A DNA stretch of 64,000 nucleotides from Trichuris trichiura (GCA_037903355.1 JBAJFE010000035.1:248001-312000); one strand, 5' to 3'; counted from the stretch's first letter, positions 29,912 to 44,900 are shown. Translations and numbers: made by a program. The notes: generated by a model from the sequence alone, not told the origin.

Positions 29912-31594
29912 TTACGAAAGGATGCACGAAGATTCTTTCGTATCTCGTATGTTGCCGTGAGCTTTTTCCACTTGAAATAGCAACCGCTCGAACAGTTCGC
30001 GAATCCGCTGAAAAATTAAATTCAAAATTTTGAATTTCTACCCTAATAAGCTACGGTAATCTTACGTGATTATCTTTTGCAGTCGTTTCCAAAAAACTGG
30101 CTTTCCACTTTTCGGCTGTTTTCCTGCCTTCGTCGGCGGACACTTCTCTAAAAATTCACGACTTCAATTAAGCGACAATTCGGACAAGTTTCATCTTGAG
30201 CGGCACCTTTCAACCTGCTGCAAATCTAGCTTGTTGCCAACCAGTATAATCGGAACTCTGCAAGAAAAAAGAGGACGTACAAAATCAAAGGGAACAATTG
30301 TGTTCGACCGCTCACACTGAAACGTCACCAGTATAGCCGACGCTGTCAAGTATTTTGTCGTAGATAACTTTCACAACCTCAAACCTGATAAACAAGTTGA
30401 AATTAGCATAAATGCTAATTAGCAAAGGAAAGCTGACGTACGATTTGCGACTGTTTATTGCGTACACTAAAACGTACCCGTGAACGCCAACGGAATAGGA
30501 ACGTGGGAACAACGAATACTCGTCCTTGAAGAAAAGCCAAACGGAATGGATGTTGCGGAATTTAAAACGAGGTAAAGCCTCGCTTACCTGACCTGCAGTA
30601 TCGAACAAATGCAATTGATAGCTGCGACCGCGAAATTCGAATTCTTTCGAAAAAGCTGCAACGTCAAGATCTGCATTGCAAACGAGAAATAAGGACAACT
30701 ACTATTCGCTATCGTTGGATCGTAGCTGTCGGGAAAACGATTTTCTGTGAACTGGAGTGTAATTGAAGATTTACCTGAAAATAAAACTTTTCGAATGGAG
30801 CAACCGCCAAGTCTTTTAAATGGTCCATTACAGCGGCAAAACGGGACAACTCGTTTTAAAGGTGGGGCGCTCTCTTTATTTCTCGTCGCAACGGCAAGTT
30901 TAATGGTACAACGAGTTTGGCTGGCAACAAAACAAAAGGATTAATGTCAATTCAACTGTCGCGGCTACCGGTACTTACGCGAACTTTGCGAGCAAACAAA
31001 TTTTGATATATTTAAACCGCGGTAGGCGTAAGTACCTGTCTGTCCGCTTTGGCAAAACAAACTTTCCAAGCTGGTATGTTGCGAAAACTGAAGCTTTGGA
31101 AGGATTAGAAAATTTATGGCGGGTTTTACGAGCAGAAAAACAAATCTTCTTCAAGGCGAAGGGAAAATACGAACAAATAGGCGCGTCACCATTTCAGATG
31201 ACAACAGGTGGTGGGCGGCGAAGGGCGAATGTATTTGTAAACAGTAAAGCGCAATTAAAAAAGTAGATTCAATATCGCCATGCTGCTTTACACGTGACGG
31301 GAGCGACAAAATTGCCATATTACATAAAATAAGCCGCGAAATGGGCACACAAGCAAACGGTGCAATCCGTCGTTGAAGTCGCGCGGCAAGTCGACGCTCG
31401 CTTGACGTAAAATTCAAAAAGAGAGAATTCGTGGGAAATGTTGCCAAGCCGAGGTGCACGTTGGCGCGAGTTGCGCGCGCGCCGAGCGAGAAACCGCGAA
31501 ACAACGAGAGCAATTTGATTTAGGCATTAAACTTACCGACCGAACGGTATCCCATAATAGCTATTTTCCTTTCGATCTGAGGCCGAGGCGGCAT
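29912..31594 (-). CDS. RHEB: Rheb small GTPase
   Basis: Eight exons join in phase: 31594-31537, 30774-30703, 30655-30588, 30524-30442, 30384-30316, 30257-30207, 30147-30066 and 30007-29912, giving 192 residues (human Rheb has 184). All GTPase motifs are visible: P-loop GYRSVGKSS with the Rheb-typical Arg at the Ras Gly12 position, DPTIANTFSK (switch I), DTAGQDEYS (switch II), VGNKLDL and ETTAKDN. The C-terminus is CILS, a CAAX prenylation signal favouring farnesyl. Rheb binds and activates TORC1 on lysosomal membranes; this role is from family knowledge. An insertion of about four residues (YTGDVSV) lies just before the strand VPIILVGNK. The gene is in tandem with the cuticlin gene, whose start lies 587 bp downstream. 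Confidence 0.97.
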
Positions 31595-32979
31595 TTTGAC
31601 ACTGGCAGATTAATCGCCCACGGATCGGTGTCAACCCGCGGTACGAAACATACCAACCGGAAACAGAAATTCAACTATTACAGTACAATTGATGCGCAGG
31701 TACAAAGTAGTTCGACTTCGAAAGTAAATGAATGATAAGCAAGACAGCACTGTTAAGATGCCTAGAACAGAAAATCTGCAAAACGCCAATTTCTGGAACA
31801 AATTAAAACATGAAAGCACCAATAATTTCATTCCGACGCGCATGCATCAGTTTTTCTTTGTTTTTTGAACACAATGAAAAAACTAACATTCCCACGTGAA
31901 CTGCAATGGTATAAAATTTAGTGAATAATAAAGTGCATAGAAAATCATTGCTAGAAAAGTTCGTTTACCTCGAAATTGGCAACAAAAGCGCTGCGGTAAA
32001 CAAAGCGTTATTGGCACGTAGTGAAGATGTTTCGAAATAACCTTTTAACAGAAGCGCTAAACGCTTTGCAGTGACCCGCTAAATCGTCGCGGAGCTGCTC
32101 GCACAGTTAAAAAGGCGCTTTCGAGCGCAAACGCAAACTGTTCCGGCCGAAGCTGGAATTAATGATGAGCAGGGAGTCCATCGGTACCTGCACATTCTAA
32201 TGTACCTGTTTACTGTGTGTGCGTTTTGTCTGGACGTTTGCGCCTAGACTCAATAAACGGTCAGTCGGAAGCTGCGTTATTGTTAGTCTTACAGCCAAAT
32301 TCGAATATTGTTGTGAACACAAACTTCCGTTTTTCCCGCCTACAGTAGCATTTAAATTCGGTCGAAATAACACTTTACTCAACTGGTAAAATCATGCGCA
32401 TACATTACAGTAAGAAAAAAAATGCAGGTTCGATTTTCTCTTCCCAGATTTGAATTTTTGAAAGTTGTTTTACAAAAATATGATACTCAGGTACTTAGAG
32501 CTAAATTGTTCAAAAATAAGCTGGGAGTTTGCAAGTTAAACTGCGCGCTTGTTTCCACGCTTACTTAGAGTACATTTTATTAATATTGTATGAACATCGC
32601 AGAAACGTTTTTGGCAAAAAAATTCAATTTAAAAAATGTGACGTTGAGTAGACGGCGCCGAACGTCGGTTGAGCGAATGACAGCTTTGTGATTACGTTAA
32701 AAGCCTGGTAGGGATGGTTTTGTCACTTTTTCCAAGTAGCACTCACTATCAGCGTTATCACTGACAACGGCGAAACGAAAGGGCGCAGGTCAATAGTCCT
32801 TCGAGATTCTGAATTTTCAAACACTCTAATTACACTTTTTTTTCGATGATTAAAGAGAAGAAGAAGAAGAACGCTAATGATGATCCAAACAACGACGTTA
32901 TGCTGAGGAGAAACGAAAGAGGGACAAAAAGCGGCGACAATTTACTGCGCCCAAAGGAGGCTCATCTCCTTGGGAGTTG
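31595..32979. other. Intergenic region upstream of Rheb
   Basis: This separates the PKA-R stop codon from the Rheb start; both genes are on minus. It should hold the PKA-R 3' UTR and the Rheb promoter. I see no clear TATA box, RNA gene or repeat. Confidence 0.5.
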
Positions 32980-35900
32980 TCAAGTCAGCAAGTTGACGTA
33001 ACTGTTGTAGTTGGCTATGTTGCGCTTCAAAATTTCTGAGCAAGGTCCCATTACGCGTTCGAAGCGTGCGCGATCCATTCTAGCGCATTTCAAGTTCGTC
33101 TTAGCAACCACAGTCGCTGCGCGAGGTCGGTCCAGCAAAAGGGCAATCTCTCCTAAAATATATATGCGCCTAAGTGAACATACAACATTAACAGCAAACT
33201 GCAAAATAAACAACGTACCAAAATAATCGGAAGGACCGAGATGACCGACCACTTCCGGCTGACTATCCTCCGTTCTTTTTTGCATAACGTCAACTTCTCC
33301 CTAAAAGAAAAAATGCAAATTTTTCTTATCGGAAAAAGAAAGCGTCCGACGGAAACCTCGAGAATAATGAAGAACTCGTCTCCGGGCTGTCCCTGTTCGA
33401 CAACGACGGTGCCTGCCGTAAATGAGACCGGCTCGAGAGCGTCGGCAACCGTCAATCGTTCCCACTTGTCCAAATCCTCTGAAAAAGCAGAAAACCAAAT
33501 ATTTGAATATCAATAACAATGCCGTCAGGGGCTTACCCAATATTTTGACTTTGCTCAAAAATTCGTCGTACATCTTGCGCTTCCTCATTGTGCTTCCCAT
33601 CAAAATTCGACGATAGGTGTCCCGATCGAGCGCCCAAAGCTTAACAGCCGTTTTCGCCTGCGCGCAAAAATGCAAAATGCCTTGAATGCAATCGAAAAAA
33701 GCGTTACAACAGCCAACCTTAACTGTAGCCGCTCGCGGAGTTCCGTATATCAAAGCCAACTCGCCGAAACTGCCGTGCTGCTTAATAGTGGTGGTCAGCT
33801 TGTTGTTTACAAAAACGTCCGCTTCGCCGGAGTCGATAACGTAAAAGTTGTCGCCCTGATCACCCTGCCGAATGATCACTTCGTTAGCTTGATGCTCGAC
33901 CGGAAACATTGCGTCGAAAATATCCCTAAAAAAAAGGAAATGCAAATTTTTCTCCGCTTTAATTCGCTTGGACAAACTTTTTCTCGTTGTCGTCCAAGTG
34001 GGCAAACAGAACGTTCTGGCACATCGCCTTCTCCAACGCCTTTTTCGTTGCGTCATCTTTCGGCACTACCTTTAAAGAAACAAAAATTATTTCGGTTAAG
34101 AAAGATAGCCAATTGACTAATGTTTACGCCGCAAAACTGAGTGAAAACTGAAAGGTGGACCGCGCGCTTCAGCGGACAGTAGTGCGGGACAACTTTAATG
34201 TCAACTGATTAGCAATGAATGACTTCGGCGACGAGGTACAATACCTTTCAGCAACTAATTAATAATTATTACATAATGTACCCGACGTTAACTCTTTCTT
34301 TCCCTCCATTGATGTCTAACTTCAACGAGTAAAACCGCCAGTCAAACAGGGCACACATCGATTCTGATTTCCGCGACTTAACAAAAATAACCCTAATTGG
34401 ATGCGTTCGACAAGCGAAAGAGAATAATCGACTGCAAGCGGTCGGCTGGAAAGGGAGGGAAAACCTTTGGTTAACTTTGCGCTTTCGATGGATAGTTGCT
34501 AAGGGCAATTCAACGACCCAGCGGAGTAGTCAACAGCAAGCAAACTCAAGCGAAACTGCTTGTCCAAGTCGGAGATTGATTCACACATTCGACAAAGGAT
34601 TTTAGCAGACCGCTGTCAAGGAACTGTTTCCAAGGTTTACAACTTTTCAAAGCAAACTGCGGAATCCGATGGAAAACATACGAGCTTGCAGGGGCACAGA
34701 AACGTTACAAGCTTCAATTCTTGCTTGTTACCGATGCGCTTTTCAGAAATTCTTAGCACGCTGCGCTTTGCTTTGGTTCCACAAAGCGCTCACTTGACAT
34801 AAAAGCAGTACGTTGCAAAGACAGCTGAAACAGTCAGGTCAGCCAGAACGCAATGCCAGTAGTTAAGAGAAGCATTTCCAGGTACAATCAATTCAATTGC
34901 ACAGCTGCTATTGAAATAAGCTCCGCTGAACGCTCCATTGAACTTGAAAATACTACAGACTGCCGAAGGAGCCATTAGATTTTTAAAAAATTCGCATATC
35001 TTAACGCGTGTGCAACTCTCACGTCTTTGCCCCATTAAGAAAATTTGAATAATCGTGGAGCCAAGTTGCTTCTACGAAAAAAATGACTGATTTGCATAAT
35101 TGAGAAAAAAACTAGACTTGGAAAAACGCTACTTTACTTGCTGCTCGTCCGCAGTAACTTAGCAAAAAAAAAATTCCAACATCTTCAGAATTTAAAGGAC
35201 AACATATTGCGTAGAACGAATCAGTCTTCATTCCCTTTTCTAGCGAGGATGGTACCGATACCAAACTGGTTGACTCCGTAAGGAGAAAGAATAATTTGCA
35301 TATTTTGCTCTTTGTTCACGTAAGTGGCGAACAAAAGCAACAACGAAACGTCATCCCTTTGCTAAGCACGCGGTGTTTAATTATTTGCATAATTATTAAT
35401 ACAGAAAAACTGAATTTCACGGGCAAGCGAATTCATGCGTCGTTCCTAACTGTAACGGCAACCTTCGGCAACGAGCTGGCAAGTCTTTGTTTCTTTTTAC
35501 AAAACAATCCGTTCGTTACAAGAACGTTTAAATTGCGTCAATGCACCTTTCCAGACCAATACTTTCCCGATCGCACGGATACTGACAGCTGGGACAATAG
35601 TAGTCCCCAGAGCCGAGTTAATAACATTTGAAGATTCAAAGAACGGGCAAGCAGGACAAAAGGAAACGAATAACTACCAAAGATAACTTATGAGCCACAA
35701 AAGAACTCTTGCGGAAAATGCTCGCCTTCTCGTAGACGACCTATTGATTTTAACTTTTTTGGAAGCGGATCGCGGAAACAAGCGTTGCGCAACTGAGTCT
35801 GCCGTCTGCAATTTTCTTACGGACGCTTAGTTGTTTACACCTACGCGTGTTTAAAATTTTGAATTTAATGTACCTGCGCATCAACAGCAGCTTACGGTCG

Positions 35901-38900
35901 CCTATCCGAAAAGCGCAAATTCACTTGCGCAACATTATTCAAATTACTGACCGTTTGAAAACAACAGGTCCAATAATAAGCAAGCGCGTCCATCATCTTC
36001 ACTCAATAACACAGATAAAACTATCGTTAACCTCAGCTCCCCTGTTCTAAATGACAATGAGAAAACAGTTTTAGGCAAAGGTTTAAATTTCGTTCCCACT
36101 CCTAAGAACCCCCCGATTTTAGATATAATTGCCTCCACGGAGTACGGTCTCGCGCAAACCGATCCTAAGGTGGCTAAAAAAATTAAAGGTCACATCTCCA
36201 GCCTAGTATTGCGCAACAACAACAACAACAATCGTCCGACCTCAAACCTAAGCAGTTCAGAATGGGGGATCATTAAAAGTCTAAAACCCAGAACGGACAT
36301 TGTGATTACGAAGGCTGACAAAGGTAATACGGTTGTTGTACTGGATAGGAACATGTACACACAAAAGATAAATGAGCTCCTCAGCAATCCCGTTTACCGT
36401 CCCATAAAACAAGACTCGACCGATAAGACCCGAAAACTTTTGCAAAATATGTTAGACTCCTTCGCCAATGAACCCCAAGACCCAATTATTTCCAAAATAA
36501 ACCGTAGTCTCTCATACATCAGTAACACTAGGTGCCCTGAACTTTACGGCCTTCCCAAAATCCACAAACCAGGTGTCCGTCTAAGACCAGTTGTCTCCAG
36601 CATTAATAGCGTCACCTCAAGACTTTGTTCATATCTAAAAACTATAATCCAACCCCTAACCGGTAAACGCGAGTCCAATGTTAAAAATTGTAAAGAATTT
36701 TGTTCCACACTAAAAGACATAAAAATACAGCCGGATGACATCATGGTCAGTTATGATGTAAAAGACCTTTTCAAAAGCGTCCCCATAAAATATACCATCA
36801 ACTTGCTTCAAACTCTGTTAGATGCGGACGACATTGTCTTGCAGAGGACGAAATTAAACCCCACACACATAGTTAAATTAGTGTCGTTCTGCATGCGCGA
36901 GGGCAACTACTTCAGATTCCAGGATATTTTCTTCTCACAAAAAGGACGGTTCGCCTATGGGCAGTCCACTCTCCTCCATACCTGCGGAGATCTTCATGGA
37001 ACATCTCGAAGAAAAAGCCTTCAGCACTCTGCAAGACTGCGCCCCTCCTATCATTTTCAAAAGATATGCAGACGACATCTTTGCCATCATAAAATCAGGC
37101 AGTGAAGAAACTCTCTTGGAACACCTGAATAGTCTCTTCCCCAACCAGATAACGCTAACCATTGAGAAGGAAAATAATTGTAAACTCCCTTTTCTAGATG
37201 TCTTAGTTATTAAGCAAGGGAATAAGTTAAAAACAACAGTTTATAGGAAACCCACCCACTCGGACCGGCACCTAAACTTTTCTTCTCATCACCCTATTTC
37301 AGTTAAAAGAGGTATAGTTAAAGGGATGGTTGACAGGGCCCTAACGGTTTGTGACCCCGAATAATTAAATACAAAATTAAGACACATTTATAAGACACTA
37401 TGCAGTAACGGATACCCCAGTAAATTCATCAATTCCATTATTAAACAGTGCCAACAAAATAAACCTTCATCACCGTCCCCGCCTGATAACCAACAACGCC
37501 CGGTGCTGCTCCTTCCCTACTACAGTGGTTTAAGTGAACGAATCAGGAGACTGGGGCGCTCCTTAAATTTCAACGTGAGATTTAAAAGTTCATGTAATTT
37601 TCGTTCGATTGTGAGAAATGACAAGATCAAGGTTCCTTTTGACAGCAGACCCGGTGTCATTTACCAAATAAAGTGTGGTTGCAACGCCTCCTACATAGGA
37701 GAAACGGGCAACACTTTACTTAAGAGATTCGGCCAACACATGAAGAATGTGTTGACATACAAGAACGGCGAACGAAGACTCAATGGGGTACAGGCCACCG
37801 GCCGAGGGCGACCACCTACAACGGACCCTCGAAGAGCCATGGAGAACGCGATAAGTGCCTCAGTGATCGTTGAGCACGCATCTCGGTGCACACTCGACCC
37901 GCACCCGAAGATTATTTGCCACGAAAACTTATTACATCTTAGGCGTATTAAGGAGGCTCTGTACATCCAGAGCAACTCCACTATAAATCGCGACAATGGC
38001 GTGGAGGTTAGTGAAGTATGGGCTGCGCCGATTAATAAATTCCAATGCTGCGCCCTACCCAACTAATCAAACACCCATTGTACCCATGCGCTATATAAAC
38101 CCCTTACCGAATAAACACCTTCTCCCCAACACTGCTGACGACGGAACACGAGTAGTTCCGAAAGGTACGGTATACAAATTGTTCTGTATTTTCTCTTACA
38201 ATTTGCTCATCCATCCGTTGGTAGGACACTTTGAAGTTTACTTACAGATACATCCAACAGGCCAAACCCGTGAATCTGACGATCTACTATGAGACCGTTT
38301 GGAAAGGCTAAATAACTGACGCGATTTTATGTTTGTTTAAAAAACAATTTCTCGGCTGAGAAAAAGGAAGGGGTCGTTAGTAGGACTTTCTAACACAATT
38401 TTACTACTATCCGTAAGCACTGCACACGTAAGGTATGGCAATAACAGCTTTCGCACTTGCTGAACAAAAAAACTGTAAGGTGGCGCGCCAGTCGACAAAG
38501 CCCTACGCTATTCGAACTGCCTACGTCTGTACGGACGCAAATGGATGATAGCCTACCTTCTTGACGTAATTCTTAACGTCTTCCTCGGAGTAGACTTCGG
38601 CGGAGACGGCGCCACGGCGCTGACGATGCTTGGCGTCACCGGCGTCTGAATCGATCGCCTGCTCCTCTTCCGGGCGACTGGACGACGGCACATTGGAAGA
38701 TGTGGACGAAACGGCCTAAACGAAAATGAATGAACAAGGCAATAAAAGCTGAACAAAAGAACTAAAACTGCTTGGACATCGCATCCTTCTTATTAAATAC
38801 CTAAAACGCTTGTTTTCAGCTGCTTTTTTGCATCGAGAGGAAAAGTTGTCCCCGATGAGTAAGTAGGCAACGCGAAGCCGTAAAACATTATTACGGCTTG

Positions 38901-41900
38901 CAAAAGGAAGAAGGCGGCAATTACGGAAATACTTACGCTAAAGTGACCGCAACAATGACGAGAGTGCTGCATTGTTGTCGTTTGCGAGAAGAAAGTACGT
39001 CCACCGGCGGGACAGCACAACAAGCAACGCGCGAGTCAAACCAGCCGGACGCAACCGGATTTCTGGGCACTCACTCGGGCAACAAGTTGCAAAAGGAAAG
39101 CGCACACCTTCTTTACCTCAAATAACGTTTTAAACAACGCTTCGGAGGAGTTTAAAACGGCAACGCCCTACTGTCTTTGCGGGATTAATTAAAAAGCTCA
39201 CAGCCGTCAGCTGAGAACACCATCGCCGTGGCAGTTCGTCGATACTAAAACGCCTCTATTACGCGAGCTCTGCGGCCTGCGCCGAGCGCTCGCTTTAAAG
39301 AGATTGGCCGGAAAAAGCGAGATCAAATTCGCACTACATATATGAACACCTTCTAAGCCGGAACACCAACTGATAGCAGTGTATTGTTTGTCGGAACACT
39401 TGGAAAACTCATTAGTAGTAGCTACTAGCTCTTCGCACTTTTTCGCTACAGAGAGACTAAGTCAGGTTAACAACTTCCGAACTTTGTTCAACATGGCAAA
39501 GCTCCGGAAATGATCGCTCAAAGCGGTTCCACTTTTTGGAAAACAACGAAAAGCGAAGCCTCATCGATTGGCCAATTGAAAACGCGACTCCCCCCGTCAA
39601 CGGCCATTTTCGCGGACGTGTCGTGGTCGAAAGGCTTCTTTTTTTTAAAAAAATTTACCGCTCCCATTTCGCGTCAATTCGGCGGACCAATAAAACAATC
39701 GTTAGGCACTATTTGCCTTTCAAGCGAACCGACGCCACAAAGCGCGCAAGGGAACAGTGTCGCATTCGGTTGGGCAATCAGCTGCGCGCGCGCGCGCCTG
39801 CCACTCGTAGCCGTTACGCAATAGCAACAAGTGCCTGCCTGACGTTAGTAACGCGCTGCAGCAGACATTGCCTAATTCGCTGAAAACGTATAAAATAAAT
39901 GACCATTTCCTGCGCGCTGTACAAAATCGCAAAGCCATGTCGCCATCTAGCGACAATCAAAACTCGTCCCAAGTGTCCGCCACACGACATGCAGCAGCGA
40001 GGTCGATGGAAAACAGGTCTCGCGCGCGCAAACATTTATTTCTGCCAGTTTTGACAGCTTCGGCATACACGAAGGTTGGTCGGATAGAAGCAGCGGAAGG
40101 AGGGCGCTTCGGTGGCAGCCAAGTTGACAAAAAGACCAACGGCGGCGGCGACGCAAAAAAAAGCTGCTGATCACTCAGACAGCTGAGAAAGGGATCCATC
40201 GATGGATAAGCATCGATCGCCGCTAATATCAGGCTGACAAGACGACGACGAGGTCACAATATTATTAAGGCTTCCGAAGCAATCGGCCGCGCTTGGTCGT
40301 CGGCTTGCGTTAAGGTCAAGACGTGTTGACGAGACCACCGCGCCAGTGAGCAAAAACGCAAGAAATGAAACAATCGTCAAAAGATTGCAAGTGACAACTA
40401 TAAACAACGTTGACGCGCTCGCTCGCCGGCTGCTGCCGCCGTCTCCTCCGCGAACAGAACGAAGCGGCAACGCCTCGCTCGAATTTCCCGTACGCGACTG
40501 ATGGAAGGGTGCCCATTCTTACAAGCAATGCATCTCTGCATGCCGCAGGCTTTTGCCTCTTCCAAGCCTAAGGAAAGCTGTAAAGTGTCAACCCAATCAA
40601 GACAACTTCGTCCCAGCATTGTATTGATCATCGAAGCGCGTAAAAGGGCGGCGACTCCCGGCGTTCAATCGGTCGAAGATCGATTCGGCAAAAATGCGAG
40701 AGCGCGCGCGCGCACACAAAGAAGATGATCCAGGCGAAGATGGCAAAGAAGGTAGAAAAAAACTTTTTACCGTTGCGACACCTATGCCGGAACCTTGCGG
40801 AGCAGCCTGCGAGGAGGTGTTCAGTCGACCTTCCGAGGTGGTGGCAGGCTGCGGCGGCACTGCGGTGGTCTTTTCATCTCCAACAGAAGAGGAGGCGGTC
40901 GCTTCGCCCCGCCTTGGCATAAATCGCTCTCCAATAGTTCCTACGTGCTTTCTTAACTTATTGCCCATTCTGCGAGGCCGCAGCTACCTTCGGGCCAGTT
41001 TGCTCTATGTACAGCGCCGGATGTATATATATACGTCACGTGACGGCAAAGCAAGCAGTTGGTCACACACCAATACCAATGGAGAGGTGCACACTTTACA
41101 CGACGACCGGCAAAAGATTGTTGGACGAAAGCTGCTAGCCGCCTTTCGCAGCCGCTAGCGAGGCAGGCAATAGTCGCGTACGGGCCGAAGATACTTTAAA
41201 CATAAATTCCAGCAGCCCATAGCCAAAAGAGGCAACGGCCTGTCGGTATACGAACACGTAGGCTCAATAAGACGATTGGAAGTGCTTTAAAAAACGCCAA
41301 CGACTCTTGGAACCCGACGCTTGCAACGTAGGCCGAGTGAATAATGGGCAACAAACGCTGTCCGACTGAAGGGATTGAAGTCAACTGCCAAAGCGCGCAG
41401 AATGTGCGCCTATTGGGCAACCGACGACGTTCGCATAGGAAGAACAAGGCTTTGGCGAGAATCCGGCCGAGCAACAGCCTTTGGTAAGACGAAGGACAGC
41501 AGGTCAAACAAACGACATTGACAATAAGACATGCGCGTAACTGAGCAGTAAGTGGAAAAGGTGGAGGTGGAGGATAACGATGTCGTGTCGTCGGATCAAA
41601 GCTATGATGAGGAAACAACAGCAGCGTCAACAGACAACGGTTTAAAGCGCCGTATGCGTGTGTTATCACTTTCTCGTAGCGAAAAGAGCGTTTCCCCGCT
41701 GCAGCAAAGAGAAACAAGGCTATACGGCTGGCTGATCGATCGTCAACCGAACTGCCAGTCACACACGAGATGACACGAGCGCGAAGTGCGGCCAGCCGAA
41801 TGGCTAAAACAACCTCTGCAGGTCAGTCAACAACTATGGCAGCCGCGGGCTTCTTCGACCAGCAAACGTACATTTTTAAGTGGTAAAGTCAAGCACATTA

Positions 41901-44900
41901 CCGTAGCTCGTCGCAAAGGACGAATTTCAAATTGAACGCCGTTTGGCCAATCAGTGCAGCCCGTCGCCTGGGCAAACATCTTACGGACAGAAAGGCTAAC
42001 AATGCTCTTTGCATATGAGGCTGTAAACCAAAGACTTATTGCTCAAATCGGTTCAAGAGAAGACCCGCCGCCAGATTACAATCCTATTCGCGCCGAAATC
42101 TCGGATCACGACTGCCCTGTCCATTGGAGCTAACAGAAAAACGCTTATACAAGGCTGAAACTGCCAACAAGTGATTGAGTTACGTTTATGCAAACTATGT
42201 TGCGAAAGAGCTTAGCCCAAGCTGTCTCTCATGGTCACTCGGGCAACGCTTGAAGAAATCGATTTTGACACGTTGACAGTTTGTCTAGATGCGACAGGCG
42301 CTAAGCCCGCGACGCCTCCACAATGCAGTCGTACATTGGCAAATATGGTCAACTGCGAAGTGTATATGCGAAAGAGGGAGAGACAGAAAGCGATAAGTTG
42401 CATTTCGTCCGATTGGTTCTTCGCTTCTTTGGCGAGGTGGAGCGGACAATGGCCCAATAATTCAATTCGCCTCGCCAGTAGAGAAAGCGTCATTACTCTT
42501 GCATCAAAAACCCGCAAAGTCGAAGTTCGAGTCACCGCAAAAGATAAAGCTTTAAGGAGAGCAAAGACGGCGGCCAAGCGCGAAACGGTGAGAGTTACAA
42601 AATCAATGCAATCAAAAGATGGCGCGCTCCGGTACGCCGAACGGAAGCGAAATGCGTCCCGCCAATTTGGCTAAGCGGGAAGAAGACAATCTTAAGACTG
42701 AGCAAGTCAAGAAAAAAGAAAAAACAATTCCTACTTCCGCCATGGCGACGAAGCGACACGACGTACGCCTGGTAAACAACAGGTTTGTGAACTACGTATT
42801 TCTTCACTCCTACTTCCTGCATGATGCCCTAGTTTCTTAAAGCACAGCCGGCACGACAGTATGGCGTATGCATTTTAAATTATAACGCCAATAACGGAAA
42901 ATAAATCACCATTAATGCAAACGGTTGGGCGGACGTGAGTGTGGCCGAGAGTAGAAGTTCTTAATGCCACGCAATCGATTTTATCAGTGATTGTGTCAAT
43001 GAGGGAAAGCAAAGTTAGCTCAGAGCTATGCTGTTTGTACGCTCGGCAAACGGTCGTTCTTTTCGAAAGCCGCTTTTCGCTGTTCCGACAAGCAGAGGAG
43101 ACAACGCGAAGAAAGTCGCTTCGAAACTTTCATTTGAATATATATTTCACTCATTAATATTCGCTACGTAAGCGAAAGCGGTCGTCCTGCATTTAACTTA
43201 ATTAAAGCAGACTATTAAGTCTATTGTATTAATAGTTAGAAATGATTAAATTGCTTGTACTCTACTGTAGACTTCGTTCGGCGGTCATTGATTCAGAATT
43301 CCTTATCTATTCATTGCTCATTAATTTTTGTCATGCTTACCGCTTTAATTATTGACGAGAATGCATCCACATAGTATCGCATAGGCAGTAAATAAGCCGA
43401 CAACCGATTTAGTCGAGGGCTTAAACCTAAATGAGCCTTTAACAGACGTATAGCTCTTAGGTCGACCGTTAGGGATATTCCATTTAGGGGAAAAAGATTC
43501 TCTGAAGCTTGCCGCACCTGTCTTACTGAGAAATCGAAACATCCTTAGATAACGTCACATGATGAGTCATTCCTCTCGGCGAGAGGAATTCAAAAAACCG
43601 AAAGATAAGCGAAGCCGACGAGGAAAAAATGAGTGCCATAGCGTAAACAGGTTAAGTATGGAATGTTGCGCGGTTAATGTTGGAACTTGTTTTCTCGTCC
43701 ATTGACCAATTATCTATTCAAATAAACTTACGTTACTTTATTCACGATTAGCCATATTCAAAATAATTAGTCAATACAGATTCGTACCGAAATCGATCTC
43801 GGCATATAGGGACGAAGCGAACCGGCAAACGCTAAAGTGTGCCGTTTTTTTTGAGCGAGAGAGAGAGTCAACGCGGGCGAGTTAGCAAAATAAATAAAGT
43901 AGAAGCCAAATGCCGACGCTTCGTTTACGCAACGCGTGTTTACCGAGGAAGGAATCGACTAGAAAAGTAAAAAATTTAAAACTAGCAAAAATCCAAAATT
44001 AACGAAAGGGACTCGAAATCTTTGACGCCGGGACGTTGTCCTCAATAAATTTGAATTAACTCGAGAAAGGTACTACAATTCAAGCGGTTGAACATTCAAT
44101 CGGAAATTGTGAATGAAATAAGATACGCAATGCGTTAATTTCATTCACAATTCATTCATTCAATCAACGCACTCTTTGCGAAAGTGTAAAAACAGATCAA
44201 CTAACGACGATTGGAAGTTGAAATGACTGAAGCAAACGATCTCGGCTGACTTTTACAATTGCATTGTCAACGAGCCGACCGATCATTTTTGAGATGGTAT
44301 TAATAGGTAAGCGCGTGAACGAAAAGTCACGTACGTTTTCGGCTTATTTACTTCGCCACTTGTGCATTCGTCTTTTGGCGAAGACTGCTTTGCGTCAGCC
44401 GAACGCGGATGACGAGCGGGAAAAAAAGTAAAATAGTACATTTCCAATCGTGCAAATTGGTGGCTGAAAATGAAGGCGCGAACTTTTTTCAATGGAATCA
44501 CCGCAAATGAAATTGATAGCGCTCGCAGCTTCCAGTTTGAAACGAATGTACAACGCGGTTGCGGCGTGACAGCCAACGATTGATGAACGACATCAAAGTG
44601 ACATAAAATGTTTTGCAAAATAAACGAACTGTTCAAAAAGCGACTACAACGTGATTTACCTTCAAGTTTCCACCGCGGCAGTCACATGAGACGGCCGGAA
44701 ACTAGATAAATACGAATAATTTTTTCCTCCAAAAAGAATTCAAAATTGTAAAAAGTCATTCAACAATGGCTATCTTACATTTCAATCAAAATTTGCATAA
44801 CAACTAAAATCGATACTCCGTTTGTCAATTTTTTTTCGATATTCAAATTAAGCGCGTTTCAGACAGCGCAACAGCAGCTGATAAGGACTCTTGCGATAAA

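Larger units (their letters stand above)
35970..38291 (+). mobile_element. Penelope-like element, copy A
   Basis: The element comprises the RT/GIY-YIG frame and a 3' tail with a hammerhead core at 38131-38172 and the block ctcatccatccgttggtag, shared with the palindrome at 16.1-16.4 kb. The left boundary is unclear. It inserted in intron 3 of the PKA-R gene (34070-38556), antisense to the host. Confidence 0.88.

Noticed and set aside
36190..37162. Minus frames within PLE A
   Set aside because: Antisense shadows of the RT frame.
41196..42674. Long overlapping frames on both strands (188 and 147 codons)
   Set aside because: They overlap in GC-richer intron DNA, with no domains or splice consistency.
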